Made by a program: the position numbers and the translations under genes. The notes under the pieces were generated by a model. That model did no database searches, had not been told where the DNA came from, and saw nothing but the letters and a program-made list of their open reading frames with translations. Positions 53,111-61,968 of a stretch of DNA of 64,000 bases are shown in pieces (positions within the stretch are counted from its first letter, which is position 1; every line of letters begins with the position of its first letter). Source of the DNA: Streptomyces sp. CB01635 (lineage in GTDB: Bacteria > Actinomycetota > Actinomycetes > Streptomycetales > Streptomycetaceae); contig NZ_NNBL01000003.1 of NCBI RefSeq assembly GCF_002803065.1, positions 455,461 through 519,460 of the forward strand. The letters are read 5' to 3'.

Positions 53111-54154
53111 ATGGTGCAGATACCGAAGCCGCAGTCCGCCCGCACATCGCGGGAGTCCGCCGCGCCGAGCCCGGCGCCGACGAGCGCCGACGTCGCCCGG
53201 CTCGCCGGGGTCTCGCGCGCCACCGTCAGCTACGTCCTGAACAACACCAGCGCCGTCAGAATCAGTGAACCCACCCGCCGCCGCGTCCACGAGGCCGCGA
53301 AGGAGCTCGGCTACGTGCCGCACGCGGCGGCCCGCAGCCTGCGCGCCGGGCACACCCGCATCGTCCTGATGCCCTCCCCGAGCGTCCCGGCCGGACCGCT
53401 CTACAACACGTTCTTCAACGACCTCCAGTGGGCGCTGAGCCGCCTCGACTACACGGTCGTGCAGTACGGCAGCGTCAGCCTGCGCGGCGACGACGCGGCG
53501 CGCGCCTGGGCGGAGCTGCGCCCGGTCGCGGTGCTCACACCGCCCGACCTGGGCACCGAGGGCGTCGAGGTGCTCCGCCGCTCCGGCGCCAGGGCCGTCA
53601 TCACGCTCGGCCCGGAGCGCGCCGAGGGCGCGCACGCGCTGCTCATGGACCACCGTGAGGTCGGCCACAGCGCGGGCGCCCACCTCGTCGAACGCGGCCG
53701 GCGCCGCATCGGCGTCGTACTGCCGACGGAGCCCGGCCTCGACCACTTCGCGCGGCCGCGCCTGGAAGGCATACGGAACGAGGTCCTCGGTACCGGCGCC
53801 GCGGTCTTCGAGCTGCCCCTCACCTACGACGAGGATTCGGCGGCCCAACTGGTGCCGAGAATCAGGGAGTTGGGGATCGACGCCGTGTTCGCGTACAACG
53901 ACGAGTACGCGATGCTCCTGATGCGGGCGCTGCAGGACGCGGGCGTCGGCATTCCGGAGGAGACAGCTGTCATCGGGGCCGATGATCTGATGCTCGGGCG
54001 GCTGCTGCGGCCCCGGCTGAGCACGGTCCGTATCGAGCTGCCGTCCGGGCAGGAGCTCGCCGCGCTCGTCGACCGCCTGGTGCGCGACCCGGGCGCCGTC
54101 ACCGAGTCGCACGACATGCTCCGGGCCCGCGTCGTGGCGAGACAGTCGACCTGA
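53111..54154 (+). CDS. LacI-family transcriptional regulator
   Basis: 347 aa. HTH at about 23-45 (SADVARLAGVSRATVSYVLNNTSA) and hinge (RRRVHEAAKELGYVPHAAARSLRAG), then a PBP-type I domain with FNDLQWALSRLDYTVVQYG, DEYAMLLMRALQDAG and GADDLMLGRLLRPRLSTVRI. It probably controls the divergent amidase gene or the aldehyde dehydrogenase gene downstream. The ATG at 53111 is preferred over the ATG at 53099, which abuts GGAAAG. Confidence 0.9.
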   Translation: MVQIPKPQSARTSRESAAPSPAPTSADVARLAGVSRATVSYVLNNTSAVRISEPTRRRVHEAAKELGYVPHAAARSLRAGHTRIVLMPSPSVPAGPLYNTFFNDLQWALSRLDYTVVQYGSVSLRGDDAARAWAELRPVAVLTPPDLGTEGVEVLRRSGARAVITLGPERAEGAHALLMDHREVGHSAGAHLVERGRRRIGVVLPTEPGLDHFARPRLEGIRNEVLGTGAAVFELPLTYDEDSAAQLVPRIRELGIDAVFAYNDEYAMLLMRALQDAGVGIPEETAVIGADDLMLGRLLRPRLSTVRIELPSGQELAALVDRLVRDPGAVTESHDMLRARVVARQST

Positions 54155-54183
54155 CGGCCGGGGTCCCGCATGGCCCACCCGAC

Positions 54184-54204
54184 TAGGATGTTGCGTGCTC
54201 AACA
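54184..54204 (+). promoter_or_regulatory. -10 box overlapping a TGTTG-N6-CAACA palindrome
   Basis: TAGGAT (54184-54189) is followed at once by TGTTG-CGTGCT-CAACA (54189-54204), an inverted repeat over the expected start site. A protein bound there would block the aldehyde dehydrogenase promoter. The upstream LacI-type regulator is a candidate, although the palindrome is not of the classical CG-centred LacI form. Confidence 0.5.
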
Positions 54205-54267
54205 ACATGGGCCGGCGCACCGTCCCGCGCGCCGCCCCGGAGATCAGTGACCGATCGGAGATCCGGC

Positions 54268-55704
54268 ATGCCCCTGCTCGACCCGAAGACCTGGCAGGCC
54301 CGCCCGCTGTCGGGCGATGAGCACGAGGTCACGGAGCCCGCCACGGGCGAGCGCCTCGCCACCGTCACGCTCGCCTCCCCGGACGACGTCCGCACCGCGG
54401 CGAAGGCCGCCGCAGCGGCCCAGGGCGACTGGGCCCGCCAGCCCCACTTCGCGCGCGCCGCCGTCCTGCGCCGCGCGGGCGACCTGTTCACCGAGCACGC
54501 CGACGAGCTGCGCACCTGGCTCGTGCGCGAGTCGGGATCCATCCCGGGCAAGGCCGACTTCGAGCTGCACGTCGCCGCCCAGGAGTGCTACGAGGCCGCA
54601 GCCCTGGCGTCCCGGCCCGCCGGCCACGTCCTGCCCAGCGAGGCGCCGCGCCTTTCGTACACACGCCGCGTCCCGGCCGGTGTCGTCGGCGTCATCGCCC
54701 CGTTCAACGCCCCGCTCATCCTCTCCATCCGCTCCGTCGCCCCGGCCCTCGCGCTCGGCAACGCCGTCGTCCTCAAGCCGGACCCGCGCACGGCGGTCTG
54801 CGGCGGTCTCGCCCTGGCGGCCGTCCTCGCCGCCGCGGGTCTGCCGGAGGACGTCCTCCACGTGCTGCCCGGCGGGGCGGACGCGGGCCAGGCGCTCGTC
54901 ACAGACCCGGACGTCCCCGTCATCTCCTTCACCGGCTCCACCGGCGCGGGCCGGGCCGTCGGCGAGGCCGCGGGGCGCCACCTCAAGCGCGCGCACCTGG
55001 AACTCGGCGGCAACTCCGCCCTGATCGTCCTGGCGGACGCCGACCTCGATGCCGTCATCTCCACCGCGGCCTGGGGCTCCTTCTTCCACCAGGGCCAGAT
55101 CTGCATGACGACCGGCCGCCACCTCGTCCACGCCTCGCTCTACGAGGAGTACGTCGAACGCCTCGCCGCGAAGGCCGACTCCCTCGCCGTCGGCGACCCG
55201 CACCGCGAACAGGTCCACCTCGGCCCCGTCATCGACGCGGCCCAACTCGCCAAGATCCACGGCCTGGTGGAGGCCAGCACCGCAGCGGGGGCCAAGCTCG
55301 CCGCGGGCGGCAAGCACCGCGACCTCTTCTACCGGCCGACGGTTCTCGCGGGCGTCGACGACAGCACCCCCGCATACGCCGAGGAGGTCTTCGGCCCCGT
55401 CGCACCCGTCCGCTCCTTCACCGACGCCGACGAGGCGGCCGCGCTGGCCGCCGCGAGCCCGTACGGCCTCTCCCTCGGCATCGTCACCCGCGACCCGGCG
55501 CGCGGACTCGACCTCGCCGAGCGCATCCCCACCGGCATCGTCCACATCAACGACCAGACGGTGAACGACGAGGCGGTCGCCCCGTTCGGCGGGGTCGCGG
55601 CGTCCGGCACGGGAGCCCGCTTCGGCGGCGAGGCGAACATCGAGGCATTCACCGAGACCCGGTGGACGACGGTCCGCGGCGACGTGGCCGGCTATCCGTT
55701 CTGA
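54268..55704 (+). CDS. aldehyde dehydrogenase (aromatic/benzaldehyde dehydrogenase-like)
   Basis: 478 aa NAD(P)-dependent ALDH. Catalytic Glu in LELGGNSALIVL, nucleophilic Cys in HQGQICMTTGRHLVH, cofactor loop FTGSTGAGRAVGEAAGR, and C-terminal EEVFGPVAPV. The N-terminus resembles benzaldehyde/vanillin dehydrogenases, so an aromatic aldehyde substrate is likely but not proven. ATG 54268 follows CGGAG; GTG 54247 would add seven residues. Confidence 0.9.
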   Translation: MPLLDPKTWQARPLSGDEHEVTEPATGERLATVTLASPDDVRTAAKAAAAAQGDWARQPHFARAAVLRRAGDLFTEHADELRTWLVRESGSIPGKADFELHVAAQECYEAAALASRPAGHVLPSEAPRLSYTRRVPAGVVGVIAPFNAPLILSIRSVAPALALGNAVVLKPDPRTAVCGGLALAAVLAAAGLPEDVLHVLPGGADAGQALVTDPDVPVISFTGSTGAGRAVGEAAGRHLKRAHLELGGNSALIVLADADLDAVISTAAWGSFFHQGQICMTTGRHLVHASLYEEYVERLAAKADSLAVGDPHREQVHLGPVIDAAQLAKIHGLVEASTAAGAKLAAGGKHRDLFYRPTVLAGVDDSTPAYAEEVFGPVAPVRSFTDADEAAALAAASPYGLSLGIVTRDPARGLDLAERIPTGIVHINDQTVNDEAVAPFGGVAASGTGARFGGEANIEAFTETRWTTVRGDVAGYPF

Positions 55705-55727
55705 CCCCGCGCACGCGAGCGTGAAAC

Positions 55728-55766
55728 GGCCGCCGGGCCCGTACGGAAAGTACGGGCCCGGCGGCC
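55728..55766. terminator. strong bidirectional hairpin terminator
   Basis: Two perfect 17-base arms (55728-55744 and 55750-55766, beginning GGCCGCCGGGCCCGTAC) surround a GGAAA loop. It sits 24 bp after the aldehyde dehydrogenase stop and 27 bp before the end of the convergent thioredoxin gene. Confidence 0.9.
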
Positions 55767-55792
55767 TTCGCTAGGTCGCCGTGGGGCCGGAG

Positions 55793-56197
55793 TCAGGCCT
55801 GCGCGCCATCCGCGCCGTCCTCGCCCGCCTTCGCCTGCTGCTCGGCGATCGACTTGCGCACCTCGTCCATGTCCAGCTTCCTGGCCTGGCCGATCACGTC
55901 GTCCAGGGCCTCCTGCGGAAGCGCCCCGGGCTGGGCGAACACGGCGACCTGGTCGCGGACGATCATCAGCGTCGGGATCGACTGGATACCGAACGCGGAC
56001 GCGAGCTCCGGCTGGGCCTCCGTGTCGATCTTCCCGAAGACCAGGTCCGGGTTGGCTTCCGCGGCCTTCTCGTAGACGGGCGCGAACTGCTTGCACGGCC
56101 CGCACCACGACGCCCAGAAGTCGATCAGCACGAACCCGTTGTCCGTGACCGTCTGGTCGAAGTTCTCCTTGGTGAGCTCCACGGTGGTGCTGCTCAT
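55793..56197 (-). CDS. thioredoxin
   Basis: 134 aa. Redox motif WCGPC in IDFWASWCGPCKQFAPVYE, cis-Pro in SIPTLMIVRD. After the 110-residue fold an acidic tail (QQAKAGEDGADGAQA) lengthens the C-terminus beyond the usual thioredoxin. ATG 56197 follows GAGGGCACATC. It is divergent from a flavoprotein disulfide reductase 126 bp away, a plausible redox partner. Confidence 0.94.
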   Translation of the reverse strand: MSSTTVELTKENFDQTVTDNGFVLIDFWASWCGPCKQFAPVYEKAAEANPDLVFGKIDTEAQPELASAFGIQSIPTLMIVRDQVAVFAQPGALPQEALDDVIGQARKLDMDEVRKSIAEQQAKAGEDGADGAQA

Positions 56198-56323
56198 GAT
56201 GTGCCCTCTTCCTGCTTCCTGGTTGCGGTGCTGAAGCCGCTGTTCACAACGGTCCCGGTAATGGACGTATTCCGCGCACGTACCCGTGTGGCCCCGGCGC
56301 ACACCTGCGACCACACTGGGCCC

Positions 56324-57748
56324 ATGACGGATGAGAACACATACGACGTGGTGGTTCTGGGCGCCGGGCCGGTCGGGGAGAACGTCGCGGACCGGGCACG
56401 CGCGGCGGGCCTCAGTACCGCCGTGGTGGAGAGCGAACTGGTCGGGGGCGAGTGCTCCTACTGGGCGTGCATGCCGAGCAAGGCACTGCTGCGCCCGGTC
56501 ATCGCCCAGGCCGACGCGAGGCGCCTGCCGGGCCTGCTGGAGTCCGTGCAGGGTCCTCTGGACGCGCCCGCCGTCCTCGCTCGCCGTGACGAATACACCT
56601 CACACTGGAAGGACGACGGCCAGGTGAGCTGGCTGGAGTCCATCGGCGCGGACCTCTACCGGGGCCAGGGCCGCCTCGCGGGCCCCCGCCGGGTCACCGT
56701 CACCGGACCCGACGGCACCGAGCACGTCCTCACGGCGCGGCACGCCGTGGCGGTCTGCACGGGCACGCGCGCCGCGCTCCCCGACCTCCCCGGCCTGGCC
56801 GACGTCGAGCCGTGGACGAGCCGCGAGGCCACCAGCGCGCAGAAGGTGCCCGGCCGCCTCGTTGTCGTGGGCGGCGGAGTCGTCGCCGCGGAGATGGCCA
56901 CGGCCTGGCAGGCCCTCGGCTCGCAGGTCACGATGCTCGTGCGGGGATCGGGGCTGCTGTCCCGGATGGAGCCCTTCGCCGGCGAGCTGGTCGCCCAGGC
57001 CCTCGCCGAGGCCGGCGCGGAGGTGCGGACCGGTGTCTCCGTGAAGGGGGTCACCCGGGAGGGCGGCACCGTCGTCACCACCCTGGACGACGGCTCGACC
57101 CTGGAGTCCGACGAGATCCTCTTCGCCACGGGCCGCGCGCCCCGCACGGAAGACATCGGCCTGGAGACCGTCGGCCTCGAACCCGGCTCGTGGCTCCCCG
57201 TCGACGACAGCCTCCGCGTGGACGGCAGCACCTGGCTGTACGCGGTCGGGGACGTGAACCATCGCGCGCTGCTGACCCACCAGGGCAAGTACCAGGCCCG
57301 TATCGCGGGCGCGGCCATCGCGGCCCGCGCCCAGGGCGTCCCGCTCCTGGAGACCGACCGCTGGGGCGCCCACGCGGCGACCGCCGACCACTCGGCCGTC
57401 CCGCAGGTCGTCTTCACCGACCCGGAGGCGGGCTCGGCTGGCCTCACCCTCGCGGAGGCCGAGGCGGCGGGCCACCGCGTCCGCGCCGTCGACTACGACA
57501 TCGCCTCGGTGGCGGGCGCCGGCCTGTACGGCGACGGCTACCGCGGCCGCGCCCGCATGATCGTCGATCTCGACCGCGAGATCCTCCTGGGCGTGACCTT
57601 CGTCGGCCCGGGCGTCGGCGAGCTCATCCACTCCGCGACGGTCGCGGTGGCGGGCGAGGTCCCGATCGACCGCCTGTGGCACGCGGTCCCGTCCTATCCG
57701 ACGGTGAGCGAGGTGTGGCTGAGGCTGCTGGAGACGTACCGCGGCTGA
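56324..57748 (+). CDS. FAD/NAD(P)-dependent disulfide oxidoreductase
   Basis: 474 aa, of the lipoamide dehydrogenase/mercuric reductase group. FAD site VVVLGAGPVGENVADRARAAG, redox Cys pair C-x4-C in GGECSYWACMPSKALL, NAD(P) site VVVGGGVVAAEMATAWQALG and YAVGDVNHRALLTHQGKYQ. Dimer-interface segments SYPTVSEVWLRLL and WHAVP are present, but the usual His-x4-Glu pair of lipoamide dehydrogenase is not obvious at the C-terminus, so the electron acceptor is uncertain. CACACT lies 6 bases before the ATG. Confidence 0.9.
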   Translation: MTDENTYDVVVLGAGPVGENVADRARAAGLSTAVVESELVGGECSYWACMPSKALLRPVIAQADARRLPGLLESVQGPLDAPAVLARRDEYTSHWKDDGQVSWLESIGADLYRGQGRLAGPRRVTVTGPDGTEHVLTARHAVAVCTGTRAALPDLPGLADVEPWTSREATSAQKVPGRLVVVGGGVVAAEMATAWQALGSQVTMLVRGSGLLSRMEPFAGELVAQALAEAGAEVRTGVSVKGVTREGGTVVTTLDDGSTLESDEILFATGRAPRTEDIGLETVGLEPGSWLPVDDSLRVDGSTWLYAVGDVNHRALLTHQGKYQARIAGAAIAARAQGVPLLETDRWGAHAATADHSAVPQVVFTDPEAGSAGLTLAEAEAAGHRVRAVDYDIASVAGAGLYGDGYRGRARMIVDLDREILLGVTFVGPGVGELIHSATVAVAGEVPIDRLWHAVPSYPTVSEVWLRLLETYRG

Positions 57749-57819
57749 GGGATGTCCCTCTGTGCGTGGCTGTCCAGGCGGGACACGATGCCCTCCGCCC
57801 GGACAGTCTCACCCCGGGA

Positions 57820-60138
57820 TCAGGACGCGGAGAGTTCCCCGCGGACCGTACGGGCCGCCGCGACCAGGTTCTCCAGGGAGGCGCGGGTCTCGGGCCAGCC
57901 GCGGGTCTTCAGCCCGCAGTCGGGGTTGACCCACAGCCGCTCGGCGGGGATCGCCTCAAGTCCCTTGCGCAGCAGGGCCGCAGCCTCGCCGGCGCCGGGC
58001 ACGCGCGGCGAGTGGATGTCGTACACGCCGGGTCCGGCCTCGCGCGGGTAGCCGTGGGCGTCCAGTTCGCGGGCGACCTGCATGTGTGACCGGGCCGCCT
58101 CCAGGCTGATCACGTCGGCGTCGAGGTCGTCGATGGCCTGCACGATGTCCCCGAACTCGGCGTAGCACATGTGGGTGTGGACCTGGGTGTCCGGCCGGAC
58201 CCCGCTCGTGGTGAGCCGGAACGCCTCCGTCGCCCACGCGAGGTAGGCGGCGTGGTCGGCGGCGCGCAGCGGGAGTGTCTCGCGCAGGGCGGGCTCGTCG
58301 ACCTGGATCACCGAAGTCCCGGACCTCTCGAGGTCGTCGACCTCGTCCCGCAGGGCGAGGGCGACCTGGCGCGCGGTGTCGGCGAGCGGCTGGTCGTCAC
58401 GGACGAAGGACCACGCGAGCATGGTGACGGGACCCGTGAGCATGCCCTTGACCGGGCGGCCCGTGAGCGACTGGGCGTACGTCGTCCAGCGCACCGTCAT
58501 CGGCTCGGGGCGCGAGATGTCACCGGCGAGGATCGGCGGACGGACACAACGCGTGCCGTAGGACTGCACCCAGCCGTGCTGCGTGGCCAGATACCCGGTG
58601 AGCTGCTCGGCGAAGTACTGCACCATGTCGTTGCGTTCGGGCTCACCGTGCACCAGGACATCGATGCCGGCCTTCTCCTGGAAGGCGATCACCTCCTGGA
58701 TCTCGGCCCTGACGCGCTCCTCGTACGCGGCGTCGTCGATCCGCCCGGCGCGCAGGCCGGCCCGTGCGGTGCGCAGCTCGGCCGTCTGCGGGAACGAGCC
58801 GATGGTCGTCGTCGGCAGCAGTGGGAGGCCGAGGCTGCCCCGCTGGGCTGCCGCACGTTCCGCGTACGGCTGCGCGCGGCGGGCGTCGGCCGGCGAGACC
58901 GCCGCGGTGCGGGCGCGCACGGCCGGGTCGCGGGTGAGGGTGGAGGTGGTCCGGGAGGCCAGGTCGGCGCGGTTGGCGGCGAGTTGGGCCGAGATCGCGT
59001 GGGTGCCCTGCGTCAGACCGCGTGCGAGGGTGGCGATCTCGGCGGTCTTCTGGCGCGCGAAGGCGAGCCAGCGCAGGATCTGCGGCTCGATGTCGCGCTC
59101 CAGCGCCGCGTCGACGGGGACGTGCAGGAGTGAGCAGGACGCGGCCACGTCGACCCGGTCGGCCAGGCCGAGCAGGGTGCCGAGCGTGGCCAGCGACTTC
59201 TCCAGGTCGTCGACCCAGATGTTGCGGCCGTTGACGACGCCCGCGACCAGGCGCTTGCCGGGCAGCCCGCCGACGGCGGCAAGGGCGTCCAGATTGGCGG
59301 CGGCCCTCTCGGTGAAGTCGAGGGCGAGCCCCTCGACGGGCGCCCCGGCCAGGACGGGCAGGGCGTCGCCGAGCCGGTCGAAGTACGAGGCGACCAACAT
59401 CTTGGGCCGGTCGGTGAGGGCGCCGAGGTCGCGGTACGCGCGCCCGGCGGCGTTCAGTTCGGCCGGCGTGCGGTCCTGGACGAGGGCGGGTTCGTCGAGC
59501 TGCACCCACTCGGCGCCCGCCTCGCGCAGGTCGGCGAGGATTTCGGCGTAGACCGGCAGCAGACGGTCGAGCAGGGTCAGCGGCTCGAAGTCGGCGGCCA
59601 CCCCGGGCGCGGGCTTGGCGAGCAGCAGATAGGTGACCGGGCCGACGAGCACGGGCCGGGCCGGCAGACCCAGGGCGAGGGCCTCCTTGAGCTCGGCGAC
59701 CTGCTTGGCCGAGTCGGCCGTGAACACGGTTCCTGGGCCCAACTCCGGTACGAGATAGTGGTAGTTGGTGTCGAACCACTTCGTCATCTCCAGCGGCGCC
59801 ACGCCCTGCGTGCCGCGCGCCATGGCGAAGTATCCGTCCAGCGCGTCGGCCTCGACGGCCGCGCGATGCCGCTCGGGGACGGCGCCGACCATGACGGTGG
59901 CGTCCAGGACGTGGTCGTAGAACGAGAAGTCGCCGGTGGGTACTTCGCCGATGCCGGCGTCGGCGAGTTCGTGCCAGTTCGCGCGGCGCAGGCCGGCGGC
60001 GGTCGAGCGGAGGGCATCGGCGCCGACGTGGCCGTTCCAGTAGCCCTCGACGGCCTTCTTGAGTTCGCGGGCAGGGCCCTGGCGGGGGTAGCCGTACACG
60101 GTGGCCCGTGCTGCCGCGGCTGCGGTATCAGTGGTCAC
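57820..60138 (-). CDS. metE: cobalamin-independent methionine synthase
   Basis: 772 aa, full length. It methylates homocysteine from 5-methyltetrahydropteroyl-polyglutamate, using zinc bound by His and Cys in [11 protein letters not shown] and Cys in [11 protein letters not shown]. The N-terminal duplicated barrel starts [20 protein letters not shown]; other conserved parts are [10 protein letters not shown] and [21 protein letters not shown] 60138 follows AAGGAGATCTCC. A cobalamin riboswitch precedes it, so B12 should silence it when the B12-dependent MetH can work. Confidence 0.96.
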   Translation of the reverse strand: MTTDTAAAAARATVYGYPRQGPARELKKAVEGYWNGHVGADALRSTAAGLRRANWHELADAGIGEVPTGDFSFYDHVLDATVMVGAVPERHRAAVEADALDGYFAMARGTQGVAPLEMTKWFDTNYHYLVPELGPGTVFTADSAKQVAELKEALALGLPARPVLVGPVTYLLLAKPAPGVAADFEPLTLLDRLLPVYAEILADLREAGAEWVQLDEPALVQDRTPAELNAAGRAYRDLGALTDRPKMLVASYFDRLGDALPVLAGAPVEGLALDFTERAAANLDALAAVGGLPGKRLVAGVVNGRNIWVDDLEKSLATLGTLLGLADRVDVAASCSLLHVPVDAALERDIEPQILRWLAFARQKTAEIATLARGLTQGTHAISAQLAANRADLASRTTSTLTRDPAVRARTAAVSPADARRAQPYAERAAAQRGSLGLPLLPTTTIGSFPQTAELRTARAGLRAGRIDDAAYEERVRAEIQEVIAFQEKAGIDVLVHGEPERNDMVQYFAEQLTGYLATQHGWVQSYGTRCVRPPILAGDISRPEPMTVRWTTYAQSLTGRPVKGMLTGPVTMLAWSFVRDDQPLADTARQVALALRDEVDDLERSGTSVIQVDEPALRETLPLRAADHAAYLAWATEAFRLTTSGVRPDTQVHTHMCYAEFGDIVQAIDDLDADVISLEAARSHMQVARELDAHGYPREAGPGVYDIHSPRVPGAGEAAALLRKGLEAIPAERLWVNPDCGLKTRGWPETRASLENLVAAARTVRGELSAS

Positions 60139-60309
60139 GGAGATCTCCTTCGCGAGATGAATCCCTGAGATCCCGGAGAGGGGACGAGAGCGCGAAGGGT
60201 GACACGGACCGGACGGCGCGGTCGCGTACGGCAGGGCACGCGCGCCCGTTCGGTGTGTACGCCGACCCGCCCACGAGGTCACCGGGATATCCGCGTGCGA
60301 ATGGTTCAC

Positions 60310-60520
60310 GCGCGGGCAACGGGCAGGTCTTCGGACTCGCGGGCACGTCCACCCGATGTCGGGCGGACACCTACTGGCCGTCGCTTCCCAGCCCGATCCA
60401 TCGGGCCAGTGCGTGTGACGGCGGTCGTTCCAGCTCACCGCTGCGGGGCAGTCCCGGATTCCCACCGGGTTCCCTCTTACGACGCTCCCGCCTGGCGGAC
60501 GGGGCGAACCAGCTGCACCG
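60310..60520 (-). promoter_or_regulatory. cobalamin riboswitch controlling metE
   Basis: On the minus strand the conserved words occur in order: GGTGC near the start, GAGGGAACCCGGTGGGAATCC, GGACTGCCCCGCAGCGGTGA, then AGTCCGAAGACCTGCCCGT near the end. They mark the adenosylcobalamin riboswitch core. About 170 bp remain to the metE start, room for an expression platform. A TAGGGT (60524-60529, minus strand) lies where the -10 should be. Confidence 0.9.
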
Positions 60521-60523
60521 GTC

Positions 60524-60529
60524 ACCCTA
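60524..60529 (-). promoter_or_regulatory. -10 box for the metE riboswitch transcript
   Basis: TAGGGT on the minus strand lies 5-7 bases before the first conserved riboswitch word. No strong -35 is visible. Confidence 0.4.
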
Positions 60530-60615
60530 CGCACGCGGGACGTTCCTGCGCGAGCCCGCCCCGCACCGCGGCCACCCTCGGAGAAGGGGCCGCCGTCTGA
60601 TTTCGGGCGGCGTGG

Positions 60616-60621
60616 TAGCTT
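60616..60621 (+). promoter_or_regulatory. -10 box for the transporter riboswitch transcript
   Basis: TAGCTT lies just upstream of the plus-strand riboswitch, with a start site expected near 60628. The -35 is weak. Confidence 0.4.
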
Positions 60622-60639
60622 TCCAAGGCCAGTCGAACT

Positions 60640-60825
60640 CATGCCCGTCTGCCCCGCATTGCGGGATCTTGGACAGGTATGTGTCAGGGAATCCGGTGCG
60701 AATCCGGAGCTGACGCGCAGCGGTGAGGGTGACGGGCGGGGCATCGGCCACTGGACCGCACGCGGTCCGGGAAGGCGCACCGTCCGCGTGACCCCGAGTC
60801 CGAAGACCTGCTGGCAGCCCTCGCG
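60640..60825 (+). promoter_or_regulatory. cobalamin riboswitch controlling the btuFCD-type transporter
   Basis: In order: TCAGGGAATCCGGTGCGAATCC, GCGCAGCGGTGA, the B12 box GCCACTG (60747-60753), then AGTCCGAAGACCTGCTGGCA. This is a complete cobalamin aptamer, ending about 75 bp before the binding-protein start. The last part (GAGGAAGTCCCC) holds the ribosome site, so control may act on translation. Confidence 0.92.
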
Positions 60826-60900
60826 GGCTCCGGTCGGGGCGGCGGGGGAGACCGTGCGACCGGGCTCCGCGCATGAGCCCTCGACATCGAGGAAGTCCCC

Positions 60901-61968
60901 GTGCTCTTCGCGTACCCCGCCACACGCCGCGGCTCGCGCCGCCTCATACCCCACGCCGCGCTCTGCCTGGCCGGGATGCTGACGCTGGCCGCATGCGGCA
61001 GCGGCGGCTCCGCCCGCACACCGGCAGCCAAGGGCAGCGCCGCCGGATATCCCGTCGTACTCGACAACTGCGGTACACGCGTCGAGGTGAAAGCGGCGCC
61101 CAGGCGTGCCGTCTCCCTCGACCAGGGCTCGACCGAGATCATGCTCGCCCTCGGCCTCGGCGACCGCATGGCCGGCACGGGGACCTGGACGGACCCCGTG
61201 CTGAAGGGACTTGAGAAGGAGAACGCGAAGGTCCAGCGGCTCGCCGACCGCTACCCGTCCTTCGAGAAGGTCCTGGACGCCGAACCCGACTTCGTCGCCG
61301 CGTCGTTCGGCGCCACGCTGAGCAAGGGCGGAGTGGCGCCGCGCGACCAGTTCGAGAAGCTGGACGTACCGGCGTATCTCTCGCCCTCCGACTGTGTCGG
61401 CAAGGACAACAGCGGCGGCGGCGACGGCGCCCGCACCAGGACCCTGAGCATGGAGACCGTCTACGACGAGATCCGCGACCTCGCCGCGGTCTTCGATGTG
61501 CGGGAGCGGGGTGAGCGGCTCGTCTCCGCGCTCAAGGACCGAGTGAAGAAGGCCACCGGCGGCGTCGACGCCTCCCGGACGACTCTCCTGTACTGGTTCG
61601 CCAACTCCGACTCCCCTTATATGGCGGGCTGTTGCGGCGCACCCGGCGTCATCACCCGCGAGGTGGGAGCGAAGAACGTCTTCGACGACACCCGCGACGA
61701 ATGGCCCCAGATCAACTGGGAGACGGTCGCCGACCGGGACCCGGACGCGCTCGTCATCGGCGACCTGACGCGCCGCTCGCAGACCGCCGAATCCGCCGCC
61801 AAGAAGATCGAGTTCCTCGAGTCCAACGCCGTGACCAAGAACATGACCGCGGTGAAGAAGAAGCGGTACGTGCTGCTCAGCGGGCAGGCCATGAACCCGA
61901 CCATCCGTACGGTGGAAGGCGTGGAGCAGGTCGCCGCGAAACTACGGGCGTTCGGTCTCGCGGGATGA
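60901..61968 (+). CDS. ABC transporter substrate-binding lipoprotein, B12-riboswitch controlled (BtuF-like)
   Basis: 355 aa. Lipobox LTLAAC, then a PF01497-type helical-backbone fold: GYPVVLDNCGTRVEVKAAPRRAVSLDQGSTEIMLALGLGDRMAGTG, FVAASFGATLSKGG. An unusual YMAGCCGAPGVITREVGAKNVFDD has two adjacent Cys. The upstream aptamer indicates a cobalamin or cobinamide receptor. A metal-chelate ligand is possible, since the family also binds siderophores. GTG 60901 follows GAGG. Confidence 0.9.
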   Translation: MLFAYPATRRGSRRLIPHAALCLAGMLTLAACGSGGSARTPAAKGSAAGYPVVLDNCGTRVEVKAAPRRAVSLDQGSTEIMLALGLGDRMAGTGTWTDPVLKGLEKENAKVQRLADRYPSFEKVLDAEPDFVAASFGATLSKGGVAPRDQFEKLDVPAYLSPSDCVGKDNSGGGDGARTRTLSMETVYDEIRDLAAVFDVRERGERLVSALKDRVKKATGGVDASRTTLLYWFANSDSPYMAGCCGAPGVITREVGAKNVFDDTRDEWPQINWETVADRDPDALVIGDLTRRSQTAESAAKKIEFLESNAVTKNMTAVKKKRYVLLSGQAMNPTIRTVEGVEQVAAKLRAFGLAG

